DNA from: Mantis religiosa
Lineage: Eukaryota; Arthropoda; Insecta; Mantodea; Mantidae
NCBI GenBank assembly: GCA_030765055.1
Contig: CM060953.1
Location: 73,759,836-73,823,835 of the forward strand
Direction of reading: 5' to 3'
DNA: 64,000 nt
In this document: piece after piece, positions 7,339 through 15,832 of the stretch
How the letters are laid out: each line of letters begins with the position of its first letter
Numbering within the stretch: the stretch's first letter is position 1
Made by a program: the position numbers and the translations under genes
The notes under the pieces: model-generated
Database searches by the model: none
Seen by the model: the letters and a program-made list of their open reading frames with translations, nothing else
What the model was told of the DNA's origin: nothing

Positions 7339-9591
7339 TTAGTTTTCCATCTCCCTCTGATTATTACTTTCATTGTTGGTTAGGTTGGTGCTATCGTTTA
7401 TACTCACATCATTCTCTGTGCTTTGTGTATTTTCGACTCTTTCATTTTGATTACTTCTTTCAAATCTCACACCCCTAAAATCTCTTTGATTTGCACTAAA
7501 TAAACTAGTACCTCTACCCCTATTAAAATTACTTATTCGCTGATTATTTCCTCGATAAAATCTTACATGGTTTATTTGATCATTTCTTCCAATTCTCGTC
7601 GACTGATTGTTATGATAATTCCTTTGCACATTATTTTGAACTCCACTTCCTGTTCCGGGAATTACAGATTCATAAGTTCGTCTAGGATCATAACCTCTTC
7701 CTTCAAATCTTTGATTTCTCACGGGTGCCCCGCCCCAATTTAAACTCGTCCTATTATTCCTATTATTTGTAGGTTGTGATTCCTGTCGATTTCTTCCTCG
7801 CTCAATATGGACGTTATTATAGTTACCATCACAGGATGTAGTATCATTAATGAGGTTATGTGCTTCAAATTCGGATAATAATTCAATCATATCAGAGAAA
7901 TCGATAGGCTTAGCCACAATTAAATGATTTCTGATATGTGGTGGATAATGACGTATTAGCATGTTGACAATTTCTGTCTCAGAAATTTCGGGATTGATCA
8001 ACTTACTTTTGTTTGCTAATTTTAAGAAATATTCAGTCATAGAAATCCCTTTTTTAAACTCAAACCTACCCGTTGCTAACTCAACTTTTATTCTTCTTTG
8101 TCTCTCAGGTCCCCAAAATCTATTTATAAACAGATTTCTGAAAGTACTGTATGTTTCATGTGAAGCCAAAGTTAACCTTAACCACTCAAGAGCATTTTTC
8201 TTCAAACAGCGTTTTACTATTACCGTCCGAAATTCATTGGGAATTCTCTTAATACGGAAATATTCTTCCAATTCCCTAAGAAATACTTTTGGATTATCAC
8301 CTGATTCCTCATCAAAACTTGGTGGACTAATATCATTTAGTGAATAATGTACACATTCATTTTGACCTAGACTGTGGAGTTGTGTGTGTGAGGACATGTT
8401 CTGTGTGTTTCTGTGATAATTAATATCATTATCTGGACTCACAAAATCACTACATTCACTTACTACATCACTAGAATTCTGATGATTGCTTAATTCACCT
8501 GGTAAGTCACAATCGTTTATATTTGTAATTCTAGACATTTCTTTCCCGTTATTTACTTTTCTAGCCTGTAATGCAATTACAACTTGTGTCAATTTTCCTA
8601 AGTTATCCTTTTCTTTTTCAAAATGTTCTTTTACCCCTTTAATTTGCAAAATTACTTCTTCTTTTGCTTTACTTACCTCATCAATTTGTAACTTTATTTC
8701 CTCTTGGTGTATCTTACTTTCATCATGTTGTAATTGTATTTCAGAACAAATTACATTGATTCTTTGTTCTACTTTATCTCCTAATTCTTCTCTTTGTTTT
8801 TGTGTTATTTCTGCCTGTTGTATCCTAAATGTTTCTAACTCTTTGTTTAATTCCATTCTTATTTCTTGTTTCACAATGTCCTGACCTAACCTAGTTTCCT
8901 GAATTATCTCTCTCAACTCATTGACTTCCTTTCTATTCTCATCCTTATTAATCTCTATGATCTGCATGAGCCTTTCCATATTATCCCTACACTCTTTTCT
9001 CCCTTCTCTAATCTCCTGTGAAATTTCAGATTTTAATTCCTGTTTTAACTTCTGTAATAAATTAATTTCTAAGTTACTCACATTTTGTGCTAGTTCCTGT
9101 CTTACTCCTACATCTAAATCATTCATTTTCTTAGTTAAATCATTTACATTTTGTTCTATTTTAGAATCTAAATTACTCATTTCTGATTTTACATCTTTCA
9201 TTCTAGAATCTAAATTACTCATTTCAGATTTAACATCTCCTATTTCTGATTTTAAATCATTTGCATTTTGTTCTATTTTAGAATCTAAATTACTCATTTC
9301 AGATTTAACATCTCCTATTTCTGATTTTAAATCATTTGCATTTTGTTCTATTTTAGAATCTAAATTACTTAACATTCTTGTTATTCTTTCCAACATTGAC
9401 TCATTATCTATGCTTAATCTTGCATCCTCCCTATTCATTCCTACACTATCAGTAACTTCTCCTTCCACTATTATTTCTTTTCTACTCGCCATCTTTTTAA
9501 CTATTTTCTGATTTCTTAACAACATAAATCTACTACTACTACTATTATTATTATTTTTTTTTTTTTTTTTTTTTTTTTTAACTTCACTCAC
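7339..9591 (-). CDS. gag: Gag capsid polyprotein with long coiled coil and Arg/Asn-rich tail
   Basis: 750 codons on the minus strand. If the first ATG (9591) is used, the N-terminus is a run of Lys, Asn and Ser encoded by a T/ATT/ACT simple repeat. The ATG at 9492 (MASRKEII) gives a cleaner start and avoids it. Residues about 60-350 are strongly heptad-like and hold tandem 25-residue units. About 430-540 resembles the retrotransposon Gag capsid domain (FLRELEEYF, ALEWL, GRFEFK-like segments). The C-terminus is rich in Arg, Asn and Gly (RGRGT, YRGNN, RNNR), a likely RNA-binding tail, with no CCHC zinc knuckle. It ends 22 nt into an overlap with the pol frame. Confidence 0.9.
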   Translation of the reverse strand: MSEVKKKKKKKKNNNNSSSSRFMLLRNQKIVKKMASRKEIIVEGEVTDSVGMNREDARLSIDNESMLERITRMLSNLDSKIEQNANDLKSEIGDVKSEMSNLDSKIEQNANDLKSEIGDVKSEMSNLDSRMKDVKSEMSNLDSKIEQNVNDLTKKMNDLDVGVRQELAQNVSNLEINLLQKLKQELKSEISQEIREGRKECRDNMERLMQIIEINKDENRKEVNELREIIQETRLGQDIVKQEIRMELNKELETFRIQQAEITQKQREELGDKVEQRINVICSEIQLQHDESKIHQEEIKLQIDEVSKAKEEVILQIKGVKEHFEKEKDNLGKLTQVVIALQARKVNNGKEMSRITNINDCDLPGELSNHQNSSDVVSECSDFVSPDNDINYHRNTQNMSSHTQLHSLGQNECVHYSLNDISPPSFDEESGDNPKVFLRELEEYFRIKRIPNEFRTVIVKRCLKKNALEWLRLTLASHETYSTFRNLFINRFWGPERQRRIKVELATGRFEFKKGISMTEYFLKLANKSKLINPEISETEIVNMLIRHYPPHIRNHLIVAKPIDFSDMIELLSEFEAHNLINDTTSCDGNYNNVHIERGRNRQESQPTNNRNNRTSLNWGGAPVRNQRFEGRGYDPRRTYESVIPGTGSGVQNNVQRNYHNNQSTRIGRNDQINHVRFYRGNNQRISNFNRGRGTSLFSANQRDFRGVRFERSNQNERVENTQSTENDVSINDSTNLTNNESNNQREMEN
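7342..7348 (-). promoter_or_regulatory. Candidate -1 ribosomal frameshift site
   Basis: The heptamer GGAAAAC lies directly before the gag TAA stop (7341-7339). The pol frame is -1 relative to gag, and its previous stop is at 7363-7361. Any frameshift therefore has to occur within about 22 nt, and this is the only slippery-looking run in it. It departs from the strict X XXY YYZ pattern in the first triplet. Confidence 0.55.
9144..9372 (-). repeat. Tandem 75-bp coding repeats within gag
   Basis: Two near-identical 75-bp units lie at about 9261-9335 and 9336 onward. A shorter 42-bp variant and a further partial unit lie to their left. They encode SNLDSKIEQNANDLKSEIG-type repeats and lengthen the coiled coil in frame. 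All units keep the frame, so the expansion is compatible with function. Confidence 0.85.
9551..9581. repeat. Homopolymer T/ATT microsatellite at the gag N-terminus
   Basis: A run of ATT triplets leads into a T tract of about 25 nt, read on the minus strand as Lys, Asn and Ser codons. It lies between the two possible gag start codons and is likely to vary in length between copies. Confidence 0.8.
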
Positions 9592-9701
9592 TTAAACCAG
9601 TTCTCGTTTTCTTCTTTCTTCTCTCTTCTTTCTTCTTTCCTTTTAAATTCCCACGGAGCTGCACGATGCTTTAATCTCCTCTTCTTTATCCTATTCGAGC
9701 C

Positions 9702-9719
9702 CCACACGTTGCTGCGCCA
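9702..9719 (-). promoter_or_regulatory. tRNA primer-binding site
   Basis: On the minus strand TGGCGCAGCAACGTGTGG begins two bases after the 5' LTR end. The leading TGG complements a tRNA CCA tail. The rest would match a tRNA 3' end, but I could not assign which one. Confidence 0.7.
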
Positions 9720-9721
9720 TT

Positions 9722-10230
9722 TGTAACGGGAATGTTTTCTTTCTCCATTATGGCGGTCGGTATAATACTTTCTTTCACTCCAGAATCATGATTTTCCATC
9801 GCTCTTTCTATGCTAGTCGCCATGTTTCTCCCATAAGACAGCACTAACGGCGCAGTTACTCGAATATAGTTAATTTAATCAATTTTTTTTCTTCTATCAA
9901 AAGTAATACTGGCTAGCGCCAAATGATAGATTCACAGATTAAGACAAAATGATATATAATTTTCTTGGAGATTTTATAATCATCGTAACATCTTAAGTCA
10001 ACTTCCTCGTTCTCCAGCAAGACACAAGATTCTCACACTTTTTTAGATTATTGATTTTCTTGTCCCCATAGCAATTCCCACCTTATTTTGTGATTGGCCG
10101 ATTCACTGACACGTCATCACACCACGTGATACCACGTCACACCACTACTACTTCGGCCAATCACACAACTACATACATTTTTATATATTTATTATTCCTT
10201 CGAACATTACTAAACAAAAATACTGTTACA
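9722..10230 (-). repeat. 5' LTR of the Gypsy-type element (509 bp)
   Basis: TGTAACGGG...CTGTTACA on the plus strand. 10012-10230 equals 3343-3561. The proximal approximately 290 bp (R-U5 side) are unlike the 3' LTR although total length is nearly equal (509 versus 504). It sits directly beside the PBS. Confidence 0.9.
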
Positions 10231-10234
10231 AGAA

Positions 10235-11511
10235 TAATAATAAGAAGGGATTTTTCTCTAAGATTCATAATACTTGTTTAAAAAATCTGAAATGTTAGTG
10301 CTTTTTTTTACAAAACTAAAAGATTATAACAAATTATCAATGCAAATTTTTCAAATAATAATAGGTATTATTCAAGACAAAGGTTTTAACAGCATGCCTG
10401 AAAATGTTCATGTACCTATCAATAATAATTTCTTAGTAATGTACATCCAAAAATCATGGAAAATAGCATTGTGGAGGTAGGCAGTACCTTCTCACCTTAG
10501 AGAAATATTTACGGATAGATAAGCAAGGATTTCCAGATGCGGTTTCTAAAGCAGGGCCGGCAAGTTGAGCACAAGAAGTGCGAAACATTTACCAGTCACC
10601 CCTTGATATTTCCTTCCATCTGGCACGTAAACAAACAGATGATGTGTGCTTCAGTGGCGGTCGTTCGAGTTTTCGATTAAAGACCTTATGGGACGTAATC
10701 AAATGCATACGTTTGAACGCAAGGTTTGGCTAGGATAATACAAAGAGGGTTAATGACATGAATGAAGCACTTAACGACAATGTTATACAACTCATATTGC
10801 AGAGGAAGACAGCTTCGAGGGTTGTGATATATTTCAGCCGGGAGCGAGGCCTGCAGTTCGTGTGACGTACAGCAGTAGTGTGAGCGGTGTAGTACCATGT
10901 TGCCTATATAAATGGCGCTGTGCGTATAGAATCTGAAAGGTTCAGTCAGGTGTAGCTCACTCGATGACAACAATGTAGCTGTCACGTACCTAATGGAACT
11001 GTTAAATTTACTGTGTGACTATTTATTGAAGGACAAATGTGCACAGAAGAAAGACTTGGCTGATTTTTACAAGGAAGTCCCCCAAAGCAGATTTGCGATG
11101 TTGCATTCACTTGCCGCACGGACATTGTGTGAGAACCTTTTTTTTTTTTTCTGTTATGAAATTAGCTAAGTCCAAACCTCGAAGTACCTAGTCGGATCAC
11201 AGTTTAATATCAGCCTTCGATTACAAATTTCCCAGACATTACGTCCTGACTTTGATAAACTCATTAAAGAAACACGAAACAGAAAGTATCAGAAAATGTC
11301 CACCTAATTTTGTTGTGAATGGGTCTCCCGCATTTTGCAGAGAAAATTACTTGTATTGATTTTATTAACTTTATAGCAGGCCTGACTTTCAGATAAACTA
11401 CGAGTTGCAGTCTTATATATTTTCTCATTGCACAAAGCCAAATTGTAATCGTTTATAAACAGTGACCAATTGTGTAATTAAAGCAGTCAGCATTAATATT
11501 ACAACACCCAA
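10235..11511. other. No recognisable gene
   Basis: AT-rich on the left, with a somewhat GC-richer stretch at 10550-10990. A TATATAAA lies at 10905-10912 and a TCAGT initiator-like motif is centred near 10944, but the 39-nt spacing is too long for a normal TATA-Inr pair. No ORF with a recognisable motif. Confidence 0.4.
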
Positions 11512-11705
11512 GATGTAAGTTGTACATTTTATTAACGCTCAATACGTTTCCTGTCATTCCTACCCGCACACATCAAACTATACTTACACCTTCGACAGCA
11601 GTAATCAGCGCGGTAACGTCCCACGCTAACCTGCATTGCGTTCGGGAACACATTTGGCGGTCAGTGCTGACGGAGCTCACGTAACACCGCTAGTACCTGT
11701 CTTCT
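11512..11705. repeat. Diverged interspersed repeat, family G, copy 2
   Basis: Aligns along its length with 1-190. See that entry for the shared blocks. Boundaries were taken where similarity fades. Confidence 0.6.
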
Positions 11706-12401
11706 CCCATCATATTGGCATTGTGCGAGAAACCGCCCTCTAACCACTATTACTGACCATAGCCAAACCTTAAGCTGAAAACAGTAGCTCTGTAGAAAAA
11801 ACATATTTGTTACCTGTGTTTTGTTTCGTTGTCCAATAGTTGTAATCAGTGTTAATCATTTCTTTTGTGAACTACAGACATTTAAATGTTCTCCACAATG
11901 TATTCTCAAAAATAAACATCTCAGTTTATCAGAAAATTGCATAGATATTATTTACATAGTGCATTGATTGACAGTGGTGTGGCCCCTTAATTTTCAAGGC
12001 TACTATCGTTGCTGATTTCATTTTAAATATTGTTTCAATAGAGCACTTCTGATGATTCCTCTAATACAGTGATCTATTTTGGTTTTGTATTACTTTTTAA
12101 TTTATTGAAAGCTTTCTATACCTATATCCAGTATTTTTAGTTTAGATAACAGACTATTCAAAAGAATAGTAAACGTGTATTGAGCTTGTAGTCAAGTGAC
12201 TGACCTCATTTAAACTGTTTTGAAATCATTTCAAATTAGTAGACCTGTGTGTCGTTTCCGCTTAAGTCTTCACAGCGCTCGTTCTTGTGGCATATGCTGA
12301 GGAATCTGTCTCAAAATTCCATTTTCATGTTCACCAAAGGAAGCGAAGAGGCGTGCGTAGCAGACTGAAGAGTATCTTCTGTTGTTGGAGTAAGGAAATC
12401 T
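11706..12401. other. No recognisable gene; possible 5' flank of the LINE relic
   Basis: Mostly AT-rich. The last approximately 60 bp may be decayed LINE coding sequence, but the frame is broken and I cannot support it. Confidence 0.35.
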
Positions 12402-13230
12402 TTGTGTAATGTTGATGCCTATGAAGAGAAATCTATCTGCTTTGACGTGTTCCTCGATGCAGATAAAGCATTCGATACAGTGTGGCATGATGGACTTTTG
12501 TACAAACTAAAATCTTTTGTTAGTGACACCATACCTTTAGTAATTAAATCCTATATTTCTGGAAGAACATTCTCGGCGAAATGCAACGATGTGCTGTCTA
12601 CAGCTCAGAAAGTATAAGCAGGAGTTCCTCAAGGTGGTGTATTGGCTCCATTCCTCTACTTAATCTTTAGTTCGGATTTTCCTACGCAGGACAAACTGCT
12701 TATCTCACAATTTGCGGATGATGTAACTCTCCTTAGCAAAGGACTTGATATTGCAGCTGTTAATGAGCTACAATCTTTCAAGGGTAAAGTTGAAGAATGG
12801 AGCAAAAACTTGAGAGTGAAGATGAAACCAAAGAAATCCAAATTAGTGAAATGCACCTATAAAAGATATACTACAAACATCGAAATAAGCTTTGCGAACG
12901 AGGTAGAGCCACAGCGTGATGCAGTTACATGTCTTGGTTTAACCGTCGATTCAAAATTAACATACAACGCACACATCATTGATCTTCTGGGTCCAAATGA
13001 CCTTGTTGTCGACGGGCCCTAAAACACCACACACTCACTCACTCACTCACTTGATCTTCTGAAGAAAATTAGACAGAACATTCATCAATTGAAATTTCTA
13101 AAATCAGTCTTTCCTCCTTTGCCCTTATCTTCAAAAGGACTTATCTTCTTCTCGCTAATGAGACCTATTTGGGTGTATGGTTGTTCAATTTGGAGTTTAG
13201 CATCCAAAATGTAAATCAGCAGAATACAAA
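12402..13230 (+). pseudogene. Jockey-like LINE reverse transcriptase relic
   Basis: One frame runs 12402-12989 with a single internal stop (TAA at 12615-12617). It shows RT landmarks: FLDADKAFDTVWHDGL (first catalytic Asp region), AGVPQGGVLAPFLYLIF, and the catalytic FADD box followed by VTLLSK. After a 61-bp insertion at 12990-13050 the similarity resumes at 13062 with KKIRQNIHQLK and then MRPIWVYGCSIWSLASK, typical of the region after RT in Jockey-clade elements. It then decays. No endonuclease domain or 3' end was found, so this is an internal fragment of a dead copy. Confidence 0.85.
12990..13050 (+). mobile_element. 61-bp mini-retroposon with 11-bp TSD, copy 1
   Basis: The insertion is bounded by the perfect direct repeat TTGATCTTCTG (12979-12989 and 13051-13061) and interrupts the LINE RT relic. 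It begins GGTCCAAATGACC, continues with GTTGTCGACGGGCCCTAAAACACC, split here as GTTGTCGACG and GGCCCTAAAACACC, and ends in a (CACT)n tail. Removing it and one TSD restores a continuous RT alignment. The closest relative is 61850-61904. Confidence 0.85.
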
Positions 13231-13796
13231 CTTTGTTTTGTATTATGCAGTAAAATTCAGTAGTTCCTTCTGTTCTATTTGTCTTTGCCACATATTTCAT
13301 TTTTTCCATAAATGCTCTCAAACAATTGCTAAATGTATAAATATATTGCGTTTGCTACGTAAACTTAGGTTAAATTAATTGAGGTGAGAAGTTAAATTGC
13401 TTAGAAAAGACGAACCGCAAATAAAAATCTGATCTTTATATTCTGGAATGACAATCCCTTAGTTGTTAATAAAATGTGAAATTCTTTCCGCAGCTCAAAA
13501 CATTCCTTGCAACACTTTGCCTCTACTTAACCATCTTACCTGGCAGTAGTATGGTATATCCAAATATTTCGAGTCTCAGATTGCCAAAATGTTTTGAAAC
13601 TAGCTGTGTCAGAGTGCATGAGATGCAATTAGATTAGTTTTAACACAGAAAGACAATTTTATTCAAAGTGACTGTTTTCACACAAAGTGCTTGTCGCTGA
13701 ATAATGCCCTGAAAATTATTATTCTCTATACGCTTCAGCATGAGGTAAAGTTAATGTCTCCGTAGAGAGAAGCTTGTAATATATTCAGTATTAGTA

Positions 13797-13930
13797 ACAC
13801 ATATCAAATAATGTGCTTCGCTGATCATGAAGAACAAAATAATACTTTTTTTCTCGGGCAGCCAGCCAGGTGAAAAGATGATTAGCTATCAACGTTTCGG
13901 GAGTGTGCATCTCTCCCATCATCAGGATAT
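13797..13930 (-). repeat. Possible repeat fragment with GGGAG...CTCCCGAAACG motif
   Basis: The minus strand reads CCTGATGATGGGAGAGATGC and then ACACTCCCGAAACGTT. A DGATGGG...CCCGAAACG stem-like motif of this kind recurs in arthropod repeats. There is no second copy in this window, so the assignment rests on general resemblance. Confidence 0.25.
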
Positions 13931-14367
13931 TTATAAAATGTTGTAACCACAAATGAAACACTGGATATAACATAGCTATAAACAAACACAAAACACTATC
14001 AAAATTATCATTATTGAACAAAAGATTGTTTTCAGTAAATTAAATGCCAGCTCAGGAGATGGCGTGAGTATAGAAAGTTGTGTCAAAGAAACGTAACTAC
14101 TTAACTTGATTATCGGCTGTATTGATCTTTGCTTCTTTATTCGACGGATTTCCATTTTAAGGCCGGATTCCAAGAGGAGGTGAGAGGAGTGTGCTTAATC
14201 GTGATACTGGATTTCAGTTCCCAGTAGTGCCTTACTCACGCACAAAGCAGATGCAAACATTCAGGAGTGTACATTTGGGCAATGACAATTAGTAATATTT
14301 CATCATAAAAAGGGAAATACTTGTCGACATATAGCAAATTTGTTGAATAAGAGGAAAAGTACCGTTA

Positions 14368-15252
14368 GTGACATTATCTGCTGATATAAATATCAAGATA
14401 GGATTGAAAATTTGGCAAAGACAGGTCGTCCAATGGTCCTTAGACGGAAGAGAAGGCAGTAATAAGAAAAATAATCCACGTCTTACTGCAACTGCTACTG
14501 CTGCTGAGGCTGCGAGTGCGTTTGGAAAGAGGATCAGATCAAGCACAATCCGGAGGGTGTTATACAGTAAACATCATGGACGAACTGCAAGCAGAACACC
14601 CCATGTCAACACAATTAATAGGATAAAGCGGCAAAGATTTGCTAAGGAGTACCTCAGCAAAGATATGGTTTGATGGAAAACAGTAATTTTCTACGAAGGG
14701 TCAAAATTCAACATTTCTGGCTCAGATGGCTAAATTATAGTTTGGAGACAACCGTATAAAGAATTTGAAGAGAGAAATATGCCGGCTACAGTAATACATG
14801 GAGGGGATATATTATGATTTGGGGCTGTATATCAGCTGAGAGAGTAGGTGAGGTAGTTTTTATAGATGGACACATGAATGATCGCCATTATTTTCAGATT
14901 TTATAAAATAACCTGAAGAAAAGTGCAGAAAACATGGGAATAGGAGACTGTCTTAAATTTTATCAGGACAATGGCCCAAAACACACAATGCACGGCTATG
15001 GTTACTGTACAACTGCCTAAAAGTTGTCAATTCCCCTCCACAGGGTCCCGACATCAATCCCATTAGGGATCTGTGGGATATACTAGAAAATAACGTACGG
15101 AAACTTCCCCTAAATTCTAAAGCTGATGTGAGGAGGCGACTGCAGGAGGAATGGAGCGAATTGCCCCGTTCTACCACTAGCAAACTGGTGGAGAGCATAT
15201 GGAGGAGGGTGACTGAAGTACTATGGAGAAAGAGAAGACTCACCAAGTATTA
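14368..15252 (+). pseudogene. Tc1-like transposase relic
   Basis: The N-terminal DNA-binding part reads SSTIRRVLYSKHHGR and RQRFAKEYLSKDM. Past a stop the catalytic part follows in the shifted and interrupted order expected for Tc1: VIFYEGSKFNISGSDG, a NMPATVIHGGDI block, a degraded FYQDNGPKHT-like block near 14957-14986, then PQGPDINPIRDLWDILEN containing the final acidic motif region, and a C-terminus ending RKRRLTKY. Several stops and frameshifts disrupt it. The catalytic Glu of the NPIE block is Arg here (NPIRDLWD), so even the repaired frame would probably be inactive. Terminal inverted repeats were not found. Confidence 0.85.
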
Positions 15253-15534
15253 ATATTCCTACATGGCTTCCATTCCTTCTATTTGTTTTGTATTTTTTTT
15301 CGAATAGATTTGAATAGGAAATTTTGTATTACCATAATTATATTCATAAGTTTTAAATTTTGTGCTCCATGAAATCAAACTTTATTTTTGTTACATGTAT
15401 GTGTAACTGTATAACCTGAAGTAAGCAAAATCGAATAAAACAGGTTTGTTGTTAAACTTTTGTTGTTAAATATATAACAGCTACACTAGTCCGACAAATT
15501 CTGACTCGCTGTAGGCTCTTTGATGACAGCATGT

Positions 15535-15832
15535 ACAGGTGGCTTCCTATCCCGTTGCAGACTTTCTTATCATAGTGTGGTCCCGGGACTTGGAGATCAC
15601 CCTCGATCAGGAGGAGAAAGGTTTACAGAAAGTATCCTATTTTCCTGCCATGCAATTCCCTTCGACTCACGCTGAAACACCCAACCCCTGGAAATTTGGG
15701 GATGTGCTAGAACTTCTTAGGATTTACCAAGGGAAATCTCTCCCATGGAAGTAGAACGCGGGGATCAAAACCATGACCTCTCGAATGCAAGTCAATGCGC
15801 TGTTTCTTACACCACCGCGCTCGGTTGAAATA
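15535..15832 (-). mobile_element. tRNA-derived SINE-like element, minus strand
   Basis: On the minus strand the head is CCGAGCGCGGTGGTGTAAG with a box-B-like GGTTTTGATCCCC, followed by a body of about 230 bp. Internal Pol III promoter-like boxes at the right spacing support a tRNA-derived origin. No second copy lies in the window. Confidence 0.45.

Larger units (their letters stand above)
3058..10230 (-). mobile_element. Gypsy-type (Ty3-like) LTR retrotransposon, near full length, with 4-bp TSD
   Basis: Both ends are TGTAAC...GTTACA and are flanked by the direct repeat AGAA (3054-3057 and 10231-10234), which is the footprint of one integrase-mediated insertion. Read on the minus strand the order is 5' LTR (9722-10230), PBS, gag (9591-7339), pol in the -1 frame (to 4034), a short noncoding AT-rich spacer, PPT and 3' LTR (3058-3561). 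The order protease, RT, RNase H, integrase and a retropepsin DTG motif place it in the Ty3/Gypsy group. No env-like ORF sits between pol and the 3' LTR. Gag is intact, but Pol is truncated by nonsense codons before its GPY/F-like tail. The LTR R-U5 halves do not match each other. Confidence 0.95.

Noticed and set aside
4059..9511. Several plus-strand open frames within the retrotransposon
   Set aside because: They are antisense shadows of gag and pol with no independent motif.
10905..10946. TATATAAA followed by a TCAGT initiator-like motif as a core promoter
   Set aside because: The 39-nt spacing is too long for a TATA-Inr pair and no gene follows.
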